Shown here: positions 24,022 to 32,773 of the stretch, piece after piece
How positions within the stretch are numbered: the stretch's first letter is position 1
Layout: the number at the start of each line of letters is the position of its first letter
Assembly: GCA_021325255.1 (NCBI GenBank)
Contig: JAJPHP010000036.1
Location: forward strand, 1 to 38,830
Direction: 5' to 3'
Length of the DNA: 38,830 nt
Origin: Nitrososphaerota archaeon
GTDB lineage: Archaea; Thermoproteota; Nitrososphaeria; Nitrososphaerales; CADDZS01
Notes under the pieces: generated by a model
Told to the model about the DNA's origin: nothing
Database searches by the model: none
Seen by the model: the letters and a program-made list of their open reading frames with translations, nothing else
Made by a program: the position numbers and the translations under genes

Positions 24022-24150
24022 ATGGCGCGAATCACAGTTTCGGCTAGGACGAAAGAAGAGGCCGAGAGGCTGCTTGATGGCAAGCTCTTGCGTTTGGAAA
24101 GCGATGTCATCGTAAAGACTGAGCGCGTGGATACGAAGCCTCTTCCTTGA
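24022..24150 (+). CDS. Tiny protein of unknown function (42 aa)
   Basis: An ATG frame encodes a 42-residue protein with a protein-like pattern: MARITVSARTKEEAERLLDG, then KLLRLESDVIVKTERVDTKPLP. A short strand, an amphipathic helix and two further strands could make a compact alpha/beta unit. Codon use resembles the neighbours. There is no obvious ribosome binding site (TTTGAAATA precedes the ATG), so the message may be leaderless or read from upstream. I do not recognise a family. Confidence 0.5.
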   Translation: MARITVSARTKEEAERLLDGKLLRLESDVIVKTERVDTKPLP

Positions 24151-24156
24151 ACTTGA

Positions 24157-24172
24157 CGATAATATAATCTAG
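24157..24172 (+). promoter_or_regulatory. Likely TATA box of the DNA glycosylase gene
   Basis: GATAATATAATCTAG is strongly A/T-rich and predicts a start near 24190-24195, about 50 nt before the chosen ATG at 24243. Confidence 0.45.
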
Positions 24173-24242
24173 CAGATAGAATTCTCAGCCTCCAAATCTG
24201 CTTCGTTGCTAGTCGAAATTGTTTCTACTCTGCTGGGTGGAC

Positions 24243-24857
24243 ATGACTGTGCTGCCAAGGCGTTTTTACGCGCGAACGCCCGTTACCGTTGCGCGTGACC
24301 TTATTGGCAAAACTCTTGTTCGAAGGTTGAGCCGAAACAAAAGGCTCGGCGGGGTGATCGTTGAGACTGAGGCCTACGGAGGGAAGAAGGACCCTGCTAG
24401 TCACGCCTACATAGGCAGGACGCAAAGAAACTCTGTCATGTTCGGTGAGGCGGGACACGCTTACGTCTACTTTACCTACGGGATGCACTACTGCCTTAAC
24501 TTTGTGACAGGAAAACCGGGTGGAGAGGGAGCCGGTGCAGTCCTCATCAGAGCGATAGAACCTGTCCTTGGGGTCGAGCTCATGGATAAACTCAGGAACG
24601 TATCTGACCCACGTAATCTCACAAACGGGCCGGCCAAACTTTGCCAAGCTCTGTCGATTGACCTCTCTCTGAATGGCTGCGACGTTACCTCGGAAACCTC
24701 AGAGATTTCAGTCGAGGATCGGCCAAAGGCGAAGAAGGTAATGGAAATCTGTTCGAGTAGCAGGATAGGGATAAAGCTCGCGATAGATAGGAAGTGGCGT
24801 TTCTTTGCACGAGGAAACCGATATGTTTCTGCAGGCGCAAACATAGAGGAAAGTTAA
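24243..24857 (+). CDS. mpg: 3-methyladenine DNA glycosylase (AAG/MPG family)
   Basis: The 204-residue enzyme removes alkylated and deaminated purines from DNA as the first step of base-excision repair. The family pattern is clear: LPRRFYARTPVTVARDLIGKTLVRR, GGVIVETEAYGG (catalytic Glu in ETEAY), DPASHAYIGRTQRN, the FTYGMHYCLNFVTG segment, AVLIRAIEP, and GPAKLCQALSI. The frame opens eight codons earlier at a TTG, but the ATG at 24243 gives the usual N-terminus two residues before LPRRF. Length is as expected for this mostly single-domain family. It is monocistronic. Confidence 0.94.
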   Translation: MTVLPRRFYARTPVTVARDLIGKTLVRRLSRNKRLGGVIVETEAYGGKKDPASHAYIGRTQRNSVMFGEAGHAYVYFTYGMHYCLNFVTGKPGGEGAGAVLIRAIEPVLGVELMDKLRNVSDPRNLTNGPAKLCQALSIDLSLNGCDVTSETSEISVEDRPKAKKVMEICSSSRIGIKLAIDRKWRFFARGNRYVSAGANIEES

Positions 24858-25094
24858 TCTACCCGTCGAGTCACTGCTAGATCTAGCCGGCCATAGCGTG
24901 CGGGATCGACCTGGACTCATTCCGAACCCAGAAGTCAAACCGCGCGTCGCCGTCATAATAGTGAGGTGCGTGAGCCCTCGCGAGGTGGCGGTGCTGGCGC
25001 CCATTACTTTTTGCTCCCGAGTCCTTTTGTTTTCTAGCAAAGTCTATATGCGAAAAATCACAAGAAGGTTCTTTACTTGGAAGTTCTGAATTGA

Positions 25095-26225
25095 ATGGTT
25101 CTTGATATTTGGAGCTCGCTGTTTGGCGCTCCCAGTGGCGATTTCTCCTCCACCGTAATCTGGATCCTTTCCTTTGTAATTCTGACCGCAGTCAGTTTCC
25201 TGTGGGCCCCGAGGATTCAGAGCATGATGGTTCTAAACGACGTAAAGAAGAATCTGCAAAAGCTCACCGTCCTGAAGGACAAGAGTAAGACGGAAGCTCT
25301 CGATTACCTAACCACGACCTGCAAGGCGTCAAAGGAGGTCCAGCCCAGGCTCGAACAGACACTGGAGTACTTTACGATAATGCCCGTCGAGCTCGATCCG
25401 AGCGGTATCGTGGGAAAGATTGAGCACGTGACTAGACTTCAGGACGACAGGATAAGAGACGAGATAAGAAGGCTGGCCCCGCAAGCAGACAAGGTTCAGG
25501 TCAGCGTAGCCCAGAACATTCTCGAAGTTGCAACTAGCCTCAACATGGTTTTCAAGATAGTTAGGCACTTTTTTATTATGGGACAAAAGACAAAGAGCAT
25601 CTACGTCCTAATTCAGCTCCAGATGATCATGCCCATCATCATACAAGAGGCCGATGCGCTGATCAGCGCAATCGATGCCTTCAAAGCAGCCCAGCCGATA
25701 GGCGATGGTCTTGGTCCGATGGTCGCTGGCAGATTCATGCTTGGGAGAGATCCGATAGAGGTAGAGCGCGAAACAGTCTACACAAAGTCAGAGTACAAGG
25801 GACGCAATCTCCTTGTTATGAAGGCCGAGGGCCCGATGGGGACTGTCGGCAGACCTCACATTGGCCTTGAGAAACTTGTGCAAGACAAGACCAACAACGT
25901 CAGCTCAATAATCATGATTGACGCGGCGCTGAAGCTCGAAGGAGAAAATACGGGAGAAATCGCAGAAGGCGTCGGAGCCGCGATAGGTGGTATCGGTGTA
26001 GAAAAGTACAGGATTGAAGCCGTTGCGGTCAATGCAAAGATTCCCTTGTATGCCGTTGTGGTAAAGCAATCCCTCATCGATGCAATCTCCGTAATGAGAA
26101 AGGAAATCGCCGAAGCGTCGGACAAGGCAGTTGCGGTTGTTCAGAGGATAATCGAGGAAAAGACAAAGCTTGGAGACACAATCGTCATCATCGGAGTGGG
26201 CAACACTCTCGGAGTCGCCCAGTAG
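25095..26225 (+). CDS. DUF1512 family protein, membrane-anchored
   Basis: The 376-residue protein matches the archaeal DUF1512 family. One hydrophobic segment (about 18-40) near the N-terminus probably anchors it, with LWAPRIQSMMVLNDVKKNLQKL just after. The middle is helical; the C-terminal half has GPMGTVGRPHIGLEKLV, GEIAEGVGAAIGGIGVEKYRIEA and a hydrophobic IVIIGVGNTLGV end. The family's function is unknown. The ATG at 25095 is the first in-frame start. A zinc-ribbon protein follows after 26 bp in the same orientation. The preceding 240 bp shows no gene. Confidence 0.85.
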   Translation: MVLDIWSSLFGAPSGDFSSTVIWILSFVILTAVSFLWAPRIQSMMVLNDVKKNLQKLTVLKDKSKTEALDYLTTTCKASKEVQPRLEQTLEYFTIMPVELDPSGIVGKIEHVTRLQDDRIRDEIRRLAPQADKVQVSVAQNILEVATSLNMVFKIVRHFFIMGQKTKSIYVLIQLQMIMPIIIQEADALISAIDAFKAAQPIGDGLGPMVAGRFMLGRDPIEVERETVYTKSEYKGRNLLVMKAEGPMGTVGRPHIGLEKLVQDKTNNVSSIIMIDAALKLEGENTGEIAEGVGAAIGGIGVEKYRIEAVAVNAKIPLYAVVVKQSLIDAISVMRKEIAEASDKAVAVVQRIIEEKTKLGDTIVIIGVGNTLGVAQ

Positions 26226-26251
26226 GCTATAGAAACATAGGTGAAAAAGTC

Positions 26252-26455
26252 ATGGCACAAATGTTCCCATCAATTGGAGAAAAGCGGCCGAAGATGCCCG
26301 TCTTCACCGTGGAAGACTGCCCAAATTGTGGCACAAAGACGAAGAGGGCATTCAAGATTGGAGACTATGTCTTCAAGGAAGGAGGAGAGTGCGCTAAATG
26401 CCACTCGAAGACCATGATCTCCATGATCTTCGCCGAGCTCATTCAAGTAAAGTAA
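26252..26455 (+). CDS. Small zinc-ribbon protein
   Basis: The 67-residue product has two CxxC knuckles, C23-P-N-C26 and C47-A-K-C50, expected to hold one zinc in a ribbon fold, with ITRAF-like strands between and a short C-terminal helix. No enzyme domain is present. It lies 26 bp after the DUF1512 gene, in an operon with it, and may be its partner; this is inferred from position. The start is ATG 26252. The function is unknown. Confidence 0.75.
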   Translation: MAQMFPSIGEKRPKMPVFTVEDCPNCGTKTKRAFKIGDYVFKEGGECAKCHSKTMISMIFAELIQVK

Positions 26456-26483
26456 AGAGAGCTCTCTCTCTTTTCTTTTTTCC
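26456..26483 (+). terminator. Palindrome plus T-rich tract
   Basis: The 12-bp palindrome AGAGAGCTCTCT begins right after the zinc-ribbon stop and is followed by a T/C-rich tract (CTCTTTTCTTTTTTCCC). The T-run is what an archaeal polymerase would use; the stem is short. Confidence 0.45.
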
Positions 26484-26536
26484 CTTCCCTACTTTATTCT
26501 CGCATTGCGTAAGGGCGCGAGAACAGTAAGTGTTCG

Positions 26537-27445
26537 TTAGGTTAGAATTAGGTATCCTGAGGCAGTTGTAGCTATCGTGTGCTCAGCCTGCGCAACAGGA
26601 GTCCCTCTAGCTTCGATTAGCTCAGGGTAGGATCTGATCACGCGCAGCTTCACAAGTTCCTTTAGAGCGGCGTTCACGTCGCCCTTTCCAAAATCCTCGA
26701 CGAACCATCGAGCCGCAAACGGGAGAGTCTTCCTCTTGGTCCAGATCGCTTCAAGCAAGTTGTTCAGCTTTGAATCTTTGATTTTCTTTCTCGAGACCAG
26801 CCCGAAGATGTTCTCGCTCTTGCCTTCTACAACGACACCACTTCCTCCAGAGGTCGTGAAGAATGGCTCTATCGCGTAGGCTCTGTCCTCCCTGAAAACA
26901 GCTGGAGATGGCGACCACACGTTCGGCACTGTCGTCCCCGAGTGAACTATGTACTGATCAAGAGAGTGCCCGGACAGGTTCGAGATAGGCACGTACCCTC
27001 TACGCGACGCGTACACCTCCACCACGCGCCCAACCTCGGTAGTCCGACCCCCAGATTTTATGACCTTCAATGCTTCCATGAGTGCGCTCCTCGTCGCGTC
27101 GACCAAATCATAGAGCTCGTCCCTGTAGCAAAGCGTCACGGCCGAATCCGCAACGTATCCGTCCACGTGAGCTCCAAGATCGACCTTCAGTATCGTTTCC
27201 TGCGGGACCATACGCTCGTCGTTAATTTCGGCGGTGTAGTGCGCGGCGACCTCATCGGCACACAGGTTACATGGGAATGCTGGCTCCGCGCCCTTTGCAC
27301 GAATCGCAGACTCGACATAGTTGCATAGCTCAAGGTAGGGTTTGCCCCGCCAGTCTCTAGATTCAACATCTTTTCTGACCCCTCTTATCACCTGGCCCGC
27401 TTTGAGGTAGTTGGGGTTCAAACCGGTTGTGATTGTTGACGACAA
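26537..27445 (-). CDS. map: Methionine aminopeptidase (type II, archaeal)
   Basis: The 302-residue metalloprotease removes the initiator methionine from new proteins. The pita-bread fold and metal ligands are seen: ADEVAAHYT (substrate His), VDLGAHVDGYVADSAVT (the two Asp ligands), NLSGHSLDQY (His), AIEPFF (Glu) and VAQAEHTIA (final Glu). The winged-helix insert that marks type II enzymes lies at about 215-265. The start is TTG 27445; an alternative is the second TTG before NPNYLKAG. It is convergent with the zinc-ribbon gene and divergent from coaD. Confidence 0.93.
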   Translation of the reverse strand: MSSTITTGLNPNYLKAGQVIRGVRKDVESRDWRGKPYLELCNYVESAIRAKGAEPAFPCNLCADEVAAHYTAEINDERMVPQETILKVDLGAHVDGYVADSAVTLCYRDELYDLVDATRSALMEALKVIKSGGRTTEVGRVVEVYASRRGYVPISNLSGHSLDQYIVHSGTTVPNVWSPSPAVFREDRAYAIEPFFTTSGGSGVVVEGKSENIFGLVSRKKIKDSKLNNLLEAIWTKRKTLPFAARWFVEDFGKGDVNAALKELVKLRVIRSYPELIEARGTPVAQAEHTIATTASGYLILT

Positions 27446-27712
27446 TTGGGTGAAAGACGACTCCGAGAATACAACGGCAAGAAGTTAAAGAGGCGGCCTT
27501 GGTTTAATGAATCATTTGGTGACAAGTTGGCTAGAGGTTCTAAACTCCGTTGCGGAAGCGGGAGGAGTGGGTTGACCACAAGGTGAAACTGCGGCTTCCT
27601 CGGTCCTCACAGCAAATTTTTCAATCCTTTTCTTCTTCTTCTTGCAGGTTAGGTCATCACACCGAGCTGGATAGGGATTCCTCAAGTTAGATGGAGTGTG
27701 CGAGTAACTACA

Positions 27713-28237
27713 ATGGTATCGACACCGCGATCTACACAAGGTCCGGGAAATTCATACTCACGCAAGTACAGATCTATCGCGGTCGGCGGGACATTTGACC
27801 AAATTCACAAAGGCCACAGAGCTCTACTTTCGCGCGCCTTTGATAACGGTCAGCAGGTCTTCATTGGTCTGACGAGCGACGAGCTCGCAAAAAAGATGGG
27901 AAAGAACATCCGAAATGACTTTGCCAAGAGAAAATCGCAGCTGAAGCGATACATCGAAGAAAACTATGCCGGAAGGGACTACGAAATTTCGAAACTTGAT
28001 GCCGCATTTGGCCCCGGAATTTTCACCCCCGCCATCGAAGCGATTGCAGTAAGCGAGGAAACATTGCCAAACGTGGCCAAGGCAAATGAAAAGAGGCGGA
28101 CACTGGGATTGCCCGACATGAAAATTGAAATTGTCCCTCTTGTGCTCGCCAGCGATGGCAGAAGAATTTCAAGCACGCGGATCAGGGCAGGCGAAATCGA
28201 TTCGGAGGGTCGCTTCCTTCGAAATAAAGAGGAATAA
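27713..28237 (+). CDS. coaD: Phosphopantetheine adenylyltransferase (archaeal/eukaryotic type)
   Basis: The protein belongs to the nucleotidyltransferase family that adds AMP to 4'-phosphopantetheine in coenzyme A synthesis. The nucleotide-binding signature is AVGGTFDQIHKGHRALL with HKGH as the HxGH motif, and RRISSTRIRAGEID is the second motif. Length (174 aa from this start) fits the archaeal type. The frame opens at a GTG at 27698, but GGAG at 27693-27696 is too close to that codon; I chose ATG 27713. It is divergent from map across a gap with no other gene. Confidence 0.88.
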   Translation: MVSTPRSTQGPGNSYSRKYRSIAVGGTFDQIHKGHRALLSRAFDNGQQVFIGLTSDELAKKMGKNIRNDFAKRKSQLKRYIEENYAGRDYEISKLDAAFGPGIFTPAIEAIAVSEETLPNVAKANEKRRTLGLPDMKIEIVPLVLASDGRRISSTRIRAGEIDSEGRFLRNKEE

Positions 28238-28972
28238 CCCCGCGAGGGAAAAATTTCAAACTCCGGTGTATACCGCCATAAGGAAGTTGCGCGTGTGTGG
28301 TGGGGTCGGTGGGATTCTCAGAGGTGTGGCGAGCGAAGAGAATACACCTTCGGTTTTCTACTCTATCATCATCTTCCGATGAAAGAGAGTTGATTTTCTC
28401 GCCCCTAAAAGTAAGTTGAACCTTTCAGTCTCTTGAACCCACGATCTACGGGTATCTTCGCCTTTTTTGCTCCAATGTAACATCATCCTGTTACAGTCAG
28501 GTTACCCATAGGTTATCTCTGGGAACACTGGAGCCCGTCGCCTTACCTTTCCAGGTCAAAAGCAACTTGCTGGGCTACGACCCCACCGCTTGGTCAAGCT
28601 CACGAACTTTGTAAAAAAACCTTTCATTGGAAAGTTGAGCAACATCGTGTCTATTGAAATCTCATAAATAGTGTGAGCTCGCCGAAGTAAATCAACAGGA
28701 AGATTGTTAGAATATTCTCATGGCGTTTGAGTGTCGCGGTCACGCTCTCGCCGAGCTACTACATGCCGAGTCAAACCTAGTAGAGTATGCGGAAGAGCGT
28801 TCCTAGTCCTGTCCGATTTGTGAGGAGGAGATGGCGAGCAACCGACCATCGAATGTCACAGTGATTAGTTAGGAAAAAAAGAGAATCTGAAAGTAAAGCG
28901 AAGGAAAGGAAGAAACAGGGTAAAAAAAGAGGACAGCTGACGCTTTTCACAGAAACCGGGAGAATTTGAGTC
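28238..28972. other. Long intergenic region upstream of purF with a folded segment
   Basis: I see no supportable protein gene or tRNA in these 735 bases. The segment 28469-28534 can fold as a three-way junction: closing stem GCTCCA (28469-28474)/TGGAGC (28529-28534), a hairpin TGTAAC (28476-28481)/GTTACA (28490-28495), and a weaker GTT-CCC/GGGAAC stem (28501-28526). A T-run lies just before it (28463-28468). The A-rich GGTAAAAAAAGAGG around 28919-28930 may be the purF TATA element. Confidence 0.3.
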
Positions 28973-30505
28973 GTGGCAGACGAAATTTCAGAAGCCTGCG
29001 GAGTGTTTGGAGCGATCTCCGTTTCGAACGAGAAGGAGCAGGTCTTCCCGTACCTCTACTGGGGCCTTCTCTCCCTGAACCACAGGGGGCAGCAATCATA
29101 CGGATTTACGACCCTCGAGCGCAGTCACTTCATCAAGAAGGAGGACCTCAACCTAATCCCAACGGATTCCCGCGAGGTCTCGAAACTGGCAAACGCCCTA
29201 AAGGGAACAATTGGCATCTCCAACGCGAGATACGCAACGTCAGGTAGGAGCGGAGTTCGCCACCTTCAAGGAGGGAAGCAGCCGCTCGTGGTCTCGGGGA
29301 AATCGAGGACAATCGCGATCAGTTACAACGGAAATATAGTCAACGGCTGGCAACTGAAACCCGCACTCCGCAAGGAGTTTGGACGCTTCAAGACAGACGC
29401 GGACACCGAGATCCTCGCAAAGCAGTTACTCCTCTCGCTTGAAGCAAACTCGGGCGACTACGCCAAGGCGGTAACCGAGGTCCTTGACACAACGGAGGGA
29501 GCCTACTCGGTCATGGTGCTAGATTCCGACGGGACCCTCTACGCGTTCAGAGACGTTCACGGGATCCGACCATACTGCTTTGGAAAAAGAGAAGGCCTGA
29601 TTGCGTTCGCTTCGGAGACACCAGCGCTCGACATAAACGGGATAGGGGAGTACGACTATGTTCATCCGGGCGAACTGATCTCTGTCGACCAGAAGGGGAG
29701 ATTTGACAGGATCGTACTGCGTCGCAAACGCAGTGCGCTGTGTGCATTCGAGTTCGCGTACTTTTCCCGCCCCGATGCTATCCTCAACGGAACCAGTGTG
29801 CCAGTTTACAAGATCCGTGAGGCATTTGCAAAGACCCTCGCCGAGACCTATAGGGAGAACCTCTCTCGAGACGAACTGATAGTCTCCATGCCCGAAACAG
29901 CGGATGACGCGGCGTATGGGCTCCATGAGGCCACAGGTCTACCCTGGGAGAGAGCCGTCAGAAAGAACAGATACGTCACACGACGGGCCTTCATTTCACA
30001 AAAGACAGATCGCGGGGACGTCATCGATAAGAAAATGAATATCGTTGCAAGCCTAGTGAAGGACAAGAGAATCGCGGTAATCGAGGACAGCATCGTCCGT
30101 GGAGATACAACAAGGATCAACGTCGGAAAACTGAGAAAGGCGGGAAGCAAGGGGATTGACGTCTATGTGACCTTTCCCCGAATCTCGAATCCCTGCCTCT
30201 ACGGCGTAGACATGTCAACCTACGGCGAACTCTTAGGATCGAGGATGACGCCAGAAGAAATTTCAGAGTGGATGAATGCGGATTCGCTCAATTATCAGAC
30301 GATCGAAGGTCTTGTTAGGGCGATTGGCCTTTCTCAGGACCAGCTCTGCACAGCGTGCGTGACCGGCTTGTACCCCACACCGATAGCCCAGGAGTTGGCT
30401 GATGAAAGCAAGAGTAACTATGAGAAGGGTATCTCAGACCAGGGGAAGCGAATATACGAGCAGTTCAAACAGACCAGCGCCCGCTCGAAGGCGTCTAACA
30501 AGTAG
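28973..30505 (+). CDS. purF: Amidophosphoribosyltransferase (iron-sulfur type)
   Basis: The 510-residue enzyme catalyses the first committed step of purine synthesis: PRPP plus glutamine to 5-phosphoribosylamine. Eight residues precede C9 (EACGVFG), the N-terminal nucleophile after propeptide cleavage. The glutaminase domain shows YNGNIVNG and TDADTEIL; the phosphoribosyltransferase domain has VIEDSIVRGDTT (369-380). C257 (SALCAFEF), C408 and the C459-T-A-C462 pair match the four cysteines that bind a 4Fe-4S cluster in the Bacillus-type enzyme. The start is GTG 28973 with GGGAG about 10 nt upstream. It begins a purF-purD-purN-folD gene run. Confidence 0.96.
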   Translation: MADEISEACGVFGAISVSNEKEQVFPYLYWGLLSLNHRGQQSYGFTTLERSHFIKKEDLNLIPTDSREVSKLANALKGTIGISNARYATSGRSGVRHLQGGKQPLVVSGKSRTIAISYNGNIVNGWQLKPALRKEFGRFKTDADTEILAKQLLLSLEANSGDYAKAVTEVLDTTEGAYSVMVLDSDGTLYAFRDVHGIRPYCFGKREGLIAFASETPALDINGIGEYDYVHPGELISVDQKGRFDRIVLRRKRSALCAFEFAYFSRPDAILNGTSVPVYKIREAFAKTLAETYRENLSRDELIVSMPETADDAAYGLHEATGLPWERAVRKNRYVTRRAFISQKTDRGDVIDKKMNIVASLVKDKRIAVIEDSIVRGDTTRINVGKLRKAGSKGIDVYVTFPRISNPCLYGVDMSTYGELLGSRMTPEEISEWMNADSLNYQTIEGLVRAIGLSQDQLCTACVTGLYPTPIAQELADESKSNYEKGISDQGKRIYEQFKQTSARSKASNK

Positions 30506-30532
30506 CAAAAAGGGAGCCAAAGATATTCTCGC

Positions 30533-31846
30533 TTGGCTGACGGCAGTGATTTAACTCGAAAGGGTGAAGCTGCAAAGCGAAACGTCCTCATCGTCGGGTC
30601 GGGTGGCCGCGAACACGCTTTGGCCTGGAAGATAAGACGGAGCAAAATCGCTCTGAACGTTTACGTCGCCCCAGGAAATGGCGGGACAGCCGAGTTCTCC
30701 ATTCCGATTGGATCGACCGATATGAAGGGCTTGGCCGATTTCGCCAGTAAGAACGACTGTTTCACGGTAGTCGGGCCCGAAGTCCCCTTGAGTCTCGGCA
30801 TCGTGGATAGCTTCGAAGAGCAGGGTCTGCCCATATTTGGCCCTACGCGCCAGCAGGCGATGCTGGAAACGAGCAAATCATATGCGAAACGATTCATGAA
30901 GGAGAATGGAATCCCGACCGCAAGGTTCGAAGTCTTTAGAGAAAGTGGAAAGGCTACAGATTACGCTTCACGCTTCGAGGGGAGGGTTGCTGTAAAGGCA
31001 GATGGACTCGCCGCGGGAAAAGGGGTATTTGTTTGTTCTTCGATGGAGGAAGCGGAACAGGCGATCAGTTCGATCCTCGAAAAGAGAACTTTCGGCGACG
31101 CTGGAGGTCAAGTGGTGGTGGAAGAGAGGTTAGAGGGTCGGGAGGTCTCTCTGATGGCATTGTGTGACGGCAAGAAAGCAGTACCATTCGGAACAGCGAC
31201 CGATCACAAGAGACTTCTGGACGGAGACGCCGGCCCGAATACCGGTGGGATGGGCGCCTACTCTCCTTCGCGTGATTTTGGTTATGATAGGATCGAGGAA
31301 GTGATGAAGAGCGCAATTTATCCCACGGTCTCGAAGACGAGCTATAGGGGCTTTCTCTATGCTGGCCTGATGCTGACAGATAGCGGTGTAAAGGTACTCG
31401 AGTTCAACGCAAGGCTCGGAGACCCTGAGACTCAGGCCATACTACCTCGACTGGACTCAGACCTTCTCTTCCTTCTGTTTCGCGCTTACATGGGCGGCAC
31501 TGAATCAGACCCCTCGATGGGACTAGTTCCAAGCTGGAGCCCCCGTTCTTGCTGCACGATTGCAATGTGCTCATCGGGCTACCCAGGCAATCCCGTAACC
31601 GGAGACGAAATACGGGGACTCGATTCCGTGATGGCCAACGACATTTGCATCTTTCATTCCGGAACGAAGCGCGTTAACAACAGACTAGTCACAAGCGGCG
31701 GAAGGGTTGTTTATGTCACGTCGCTCGGAAATTCAGTGGAAGAGGCAGCGAAGAAAGCCTACGAGGCTGTGGAAAAGATTAGTTGGAAGGGCGAATATCA
31801 TCGCAAAGACATCGGTATACATAGTCCTCTTTCTACGACCCTATGA
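30533..31846 (+). CDS. purD: Phosphoribosylamine-glycine ligase (GAR synthetase)
   Basis: The 437-residue ATP-grasp enzyme joins phosphoribosylamine and glycine, the second step of purine synthesis. The N-terminal domain has VLIVGSGGREHALAWKI and VVGPEVPLSLGIVD; the ATP-grasp region has VAVKADGLAAGKGVFVC, GREVSLMALCDG and DAGPNTGGMGAYSPS; and EFNARLGDPETQAILPRL holds metal ligands. The start is TTG 30533, 27 bp after purF, with a lead of about 17 residues before the family core. It is the second gene of the plus-strand purine run. Confidence 0.95.
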   Translation: MADGSDLTRKGEAAKRNVLIVGSGGREHALAWKIRRSKIALNVYVAPGNGGTAEFSIPIGSTDMKGLADFASKNDCFTVVGPEVPLSLGIVDSFEEQGLPIFGPTRQQAMLETSKSYAKRFMKENGIPTARFEVFRESGKATDYASRFEGRVAVKADGLAAGKGVFVCSSMEEAEQAISSILEKRTFGDAGGQVVVEERLEGREVSLMALCDGKKAVPFGTATDHKRLLDGDAGPNTGGMGAYSPSRDFGYDRIEEVMKSAIYPTVSKTSYRGFLYAGLMLTDSGVKVLEFNARLGDPETQAILPRLDSDLLFLLFRAYMGGTESDPSMGLVPSWSPRSCCTIAMCSSGYPGNPVTGDEIRGLDSVMANDICIFHSGTKRVNNRLVTSGGRVVYVTSLGNSVEEAAKKAYEAVEKISWKGEYHRKDIGIHSPLSTTL

Positions 31847-31896
31847 CTCGCAATCGAAATAGCCCAACGGAGAATTAACAAACACAGAAAGAGTGA

Positions 31897-32733
31897 ATGT
31901 GGTCGAATCTCTTACTTATGAAATGCAATCAAGGCGGCTCGAAGAACAAGAAGATTCTAGTCCTCGCTTCCGGAAGGGGAACCGACTTTCAGGCTATCGT
32001 TGAACACGAAAAGCTAGGAGTGTTCTCAGGTGTTCACATCGAAGCGCTGGTTTGCAACCATTATGGTGCGCTTGTCACTGAAAAAGCTAGGAAGGAAGGG
32101 ATTAGAGTGTACGAATTCGAAGGAGTGGCAGGCAAGAAATTCGCGTCGGCAGCTGAGCGAGAAGATGCTCGGGCCACTTTCGACAGGGAGTGCGTCAGAG
32201 TTGCAAAGGAAAACTCGGTTGACTACATTGCGTTAGCAGGATTTGATCAGATAGTCAGCTCGGGGTTCGTTGAGGAGTTCCCCTTCAAGATTCTGAACAT
32301 CCACCCAGCTTACGATCTGCAAAGGTTTGGCGGCAAGAACATGGTTGGGCTCAAGGTGCATGAACATGTGATAAAGAGTGGTGCATCATACTCTGGCTGT
32401 ACGGTTCACTTTGTCACAAATGAGCTTGACCTCGGACCCGCGATCCTGAAGAAGAAGATTTCTGTAAGAAAGGATGACACTCCGGAATCCCTTGAAAGAC
32501 GAATTCTTGCACTGGAGCACCTTGCATACCCGGAGGCTATTCAGTTACTAGCAGACGACCGGGTTATCTTGTCTGAAACACCGACCGGGACTAGATGTTT
32601 TATCGATGCCTTCAGCGGAGGTTGGGACGTCGATTGGTCAAGCAGGCAGAGCAGATATCTAAACGCGCACGACAACGAAGCGCGAATCCTCAATTTGAGC
32701 ACGAACAACAACCAGATTTCAAGCGAATCCTGA
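31897..32733 (+). CDS. purN: Phosphoribosylglycinamide formyltransferase (folate-dependent)
   Basis: The 278-residue protein transfers a formyl group from 10-formyltetrahydrofolate to GAR. Core elements: VLASGRGTDFQAIVE, CNHYGALVTEKARKEGI, LAGFDQIVSSGFVEEF, KILNIHPAY (catalytic Asn and His) and ELDLGPAIL (catalytic Asp), with SGCTVHFV before it. It is longer than minimal PurN (about 200 aa), with a tail of about 45 residues rich in Asn and Ser. Because it uses folate rather than free formate (PurT), it links purine synthesis to the FolD gene next door. The ATG at 31897 is chosen; a second Met is eight residues in. Confidence 0.92.
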   Translation: MWSNLLLMKCNQGGSKNKKILVLASGRGTDFQAIVEHEKLGVFSGVHIEALVCNHYGALVTEKARKEGIRVYEFEGVAGKKFASAAEREDARATFDRECVRVAKENSVDYIALAGFDQIVSSGFVEEFPFKILNIHPAYDLQRFGGKNMVGLKVHEHVIKSGASYSGCTVHFVTNELDLGPAILKKKISVRKDDTPESLERRILALEHLAYPEAIQLLADDRVILSETPTGTRCFIDAFSGGWDVDWSSRQSRYLNAHDNEARILNLSTNNNQISSES

Positions 32734-32773
32734 GCCTCGAAGATTAGGTGAATATGCCCCTACGACAGAAACT

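Noticed and set aside
24898..25089. 63-residue open frame before the DUF1512 gene
   Set aside because: No recognisable pattern, and it covers the region needed for the DUF1512 promoter.
27512..27739. Cys-rich minus-strand frame between map and coaD
   Set aside because: It overlaps the coaD start, contains a low-complexity lysine run and has no start signal; most likely chance.
31897..32733. PurN active site thought abnormal because HPA replaces HPS
   Set aside because: The catalytic Asn, His and Asp are present, and the HPA with a GGK-type loop is common in other PurN subgroups.
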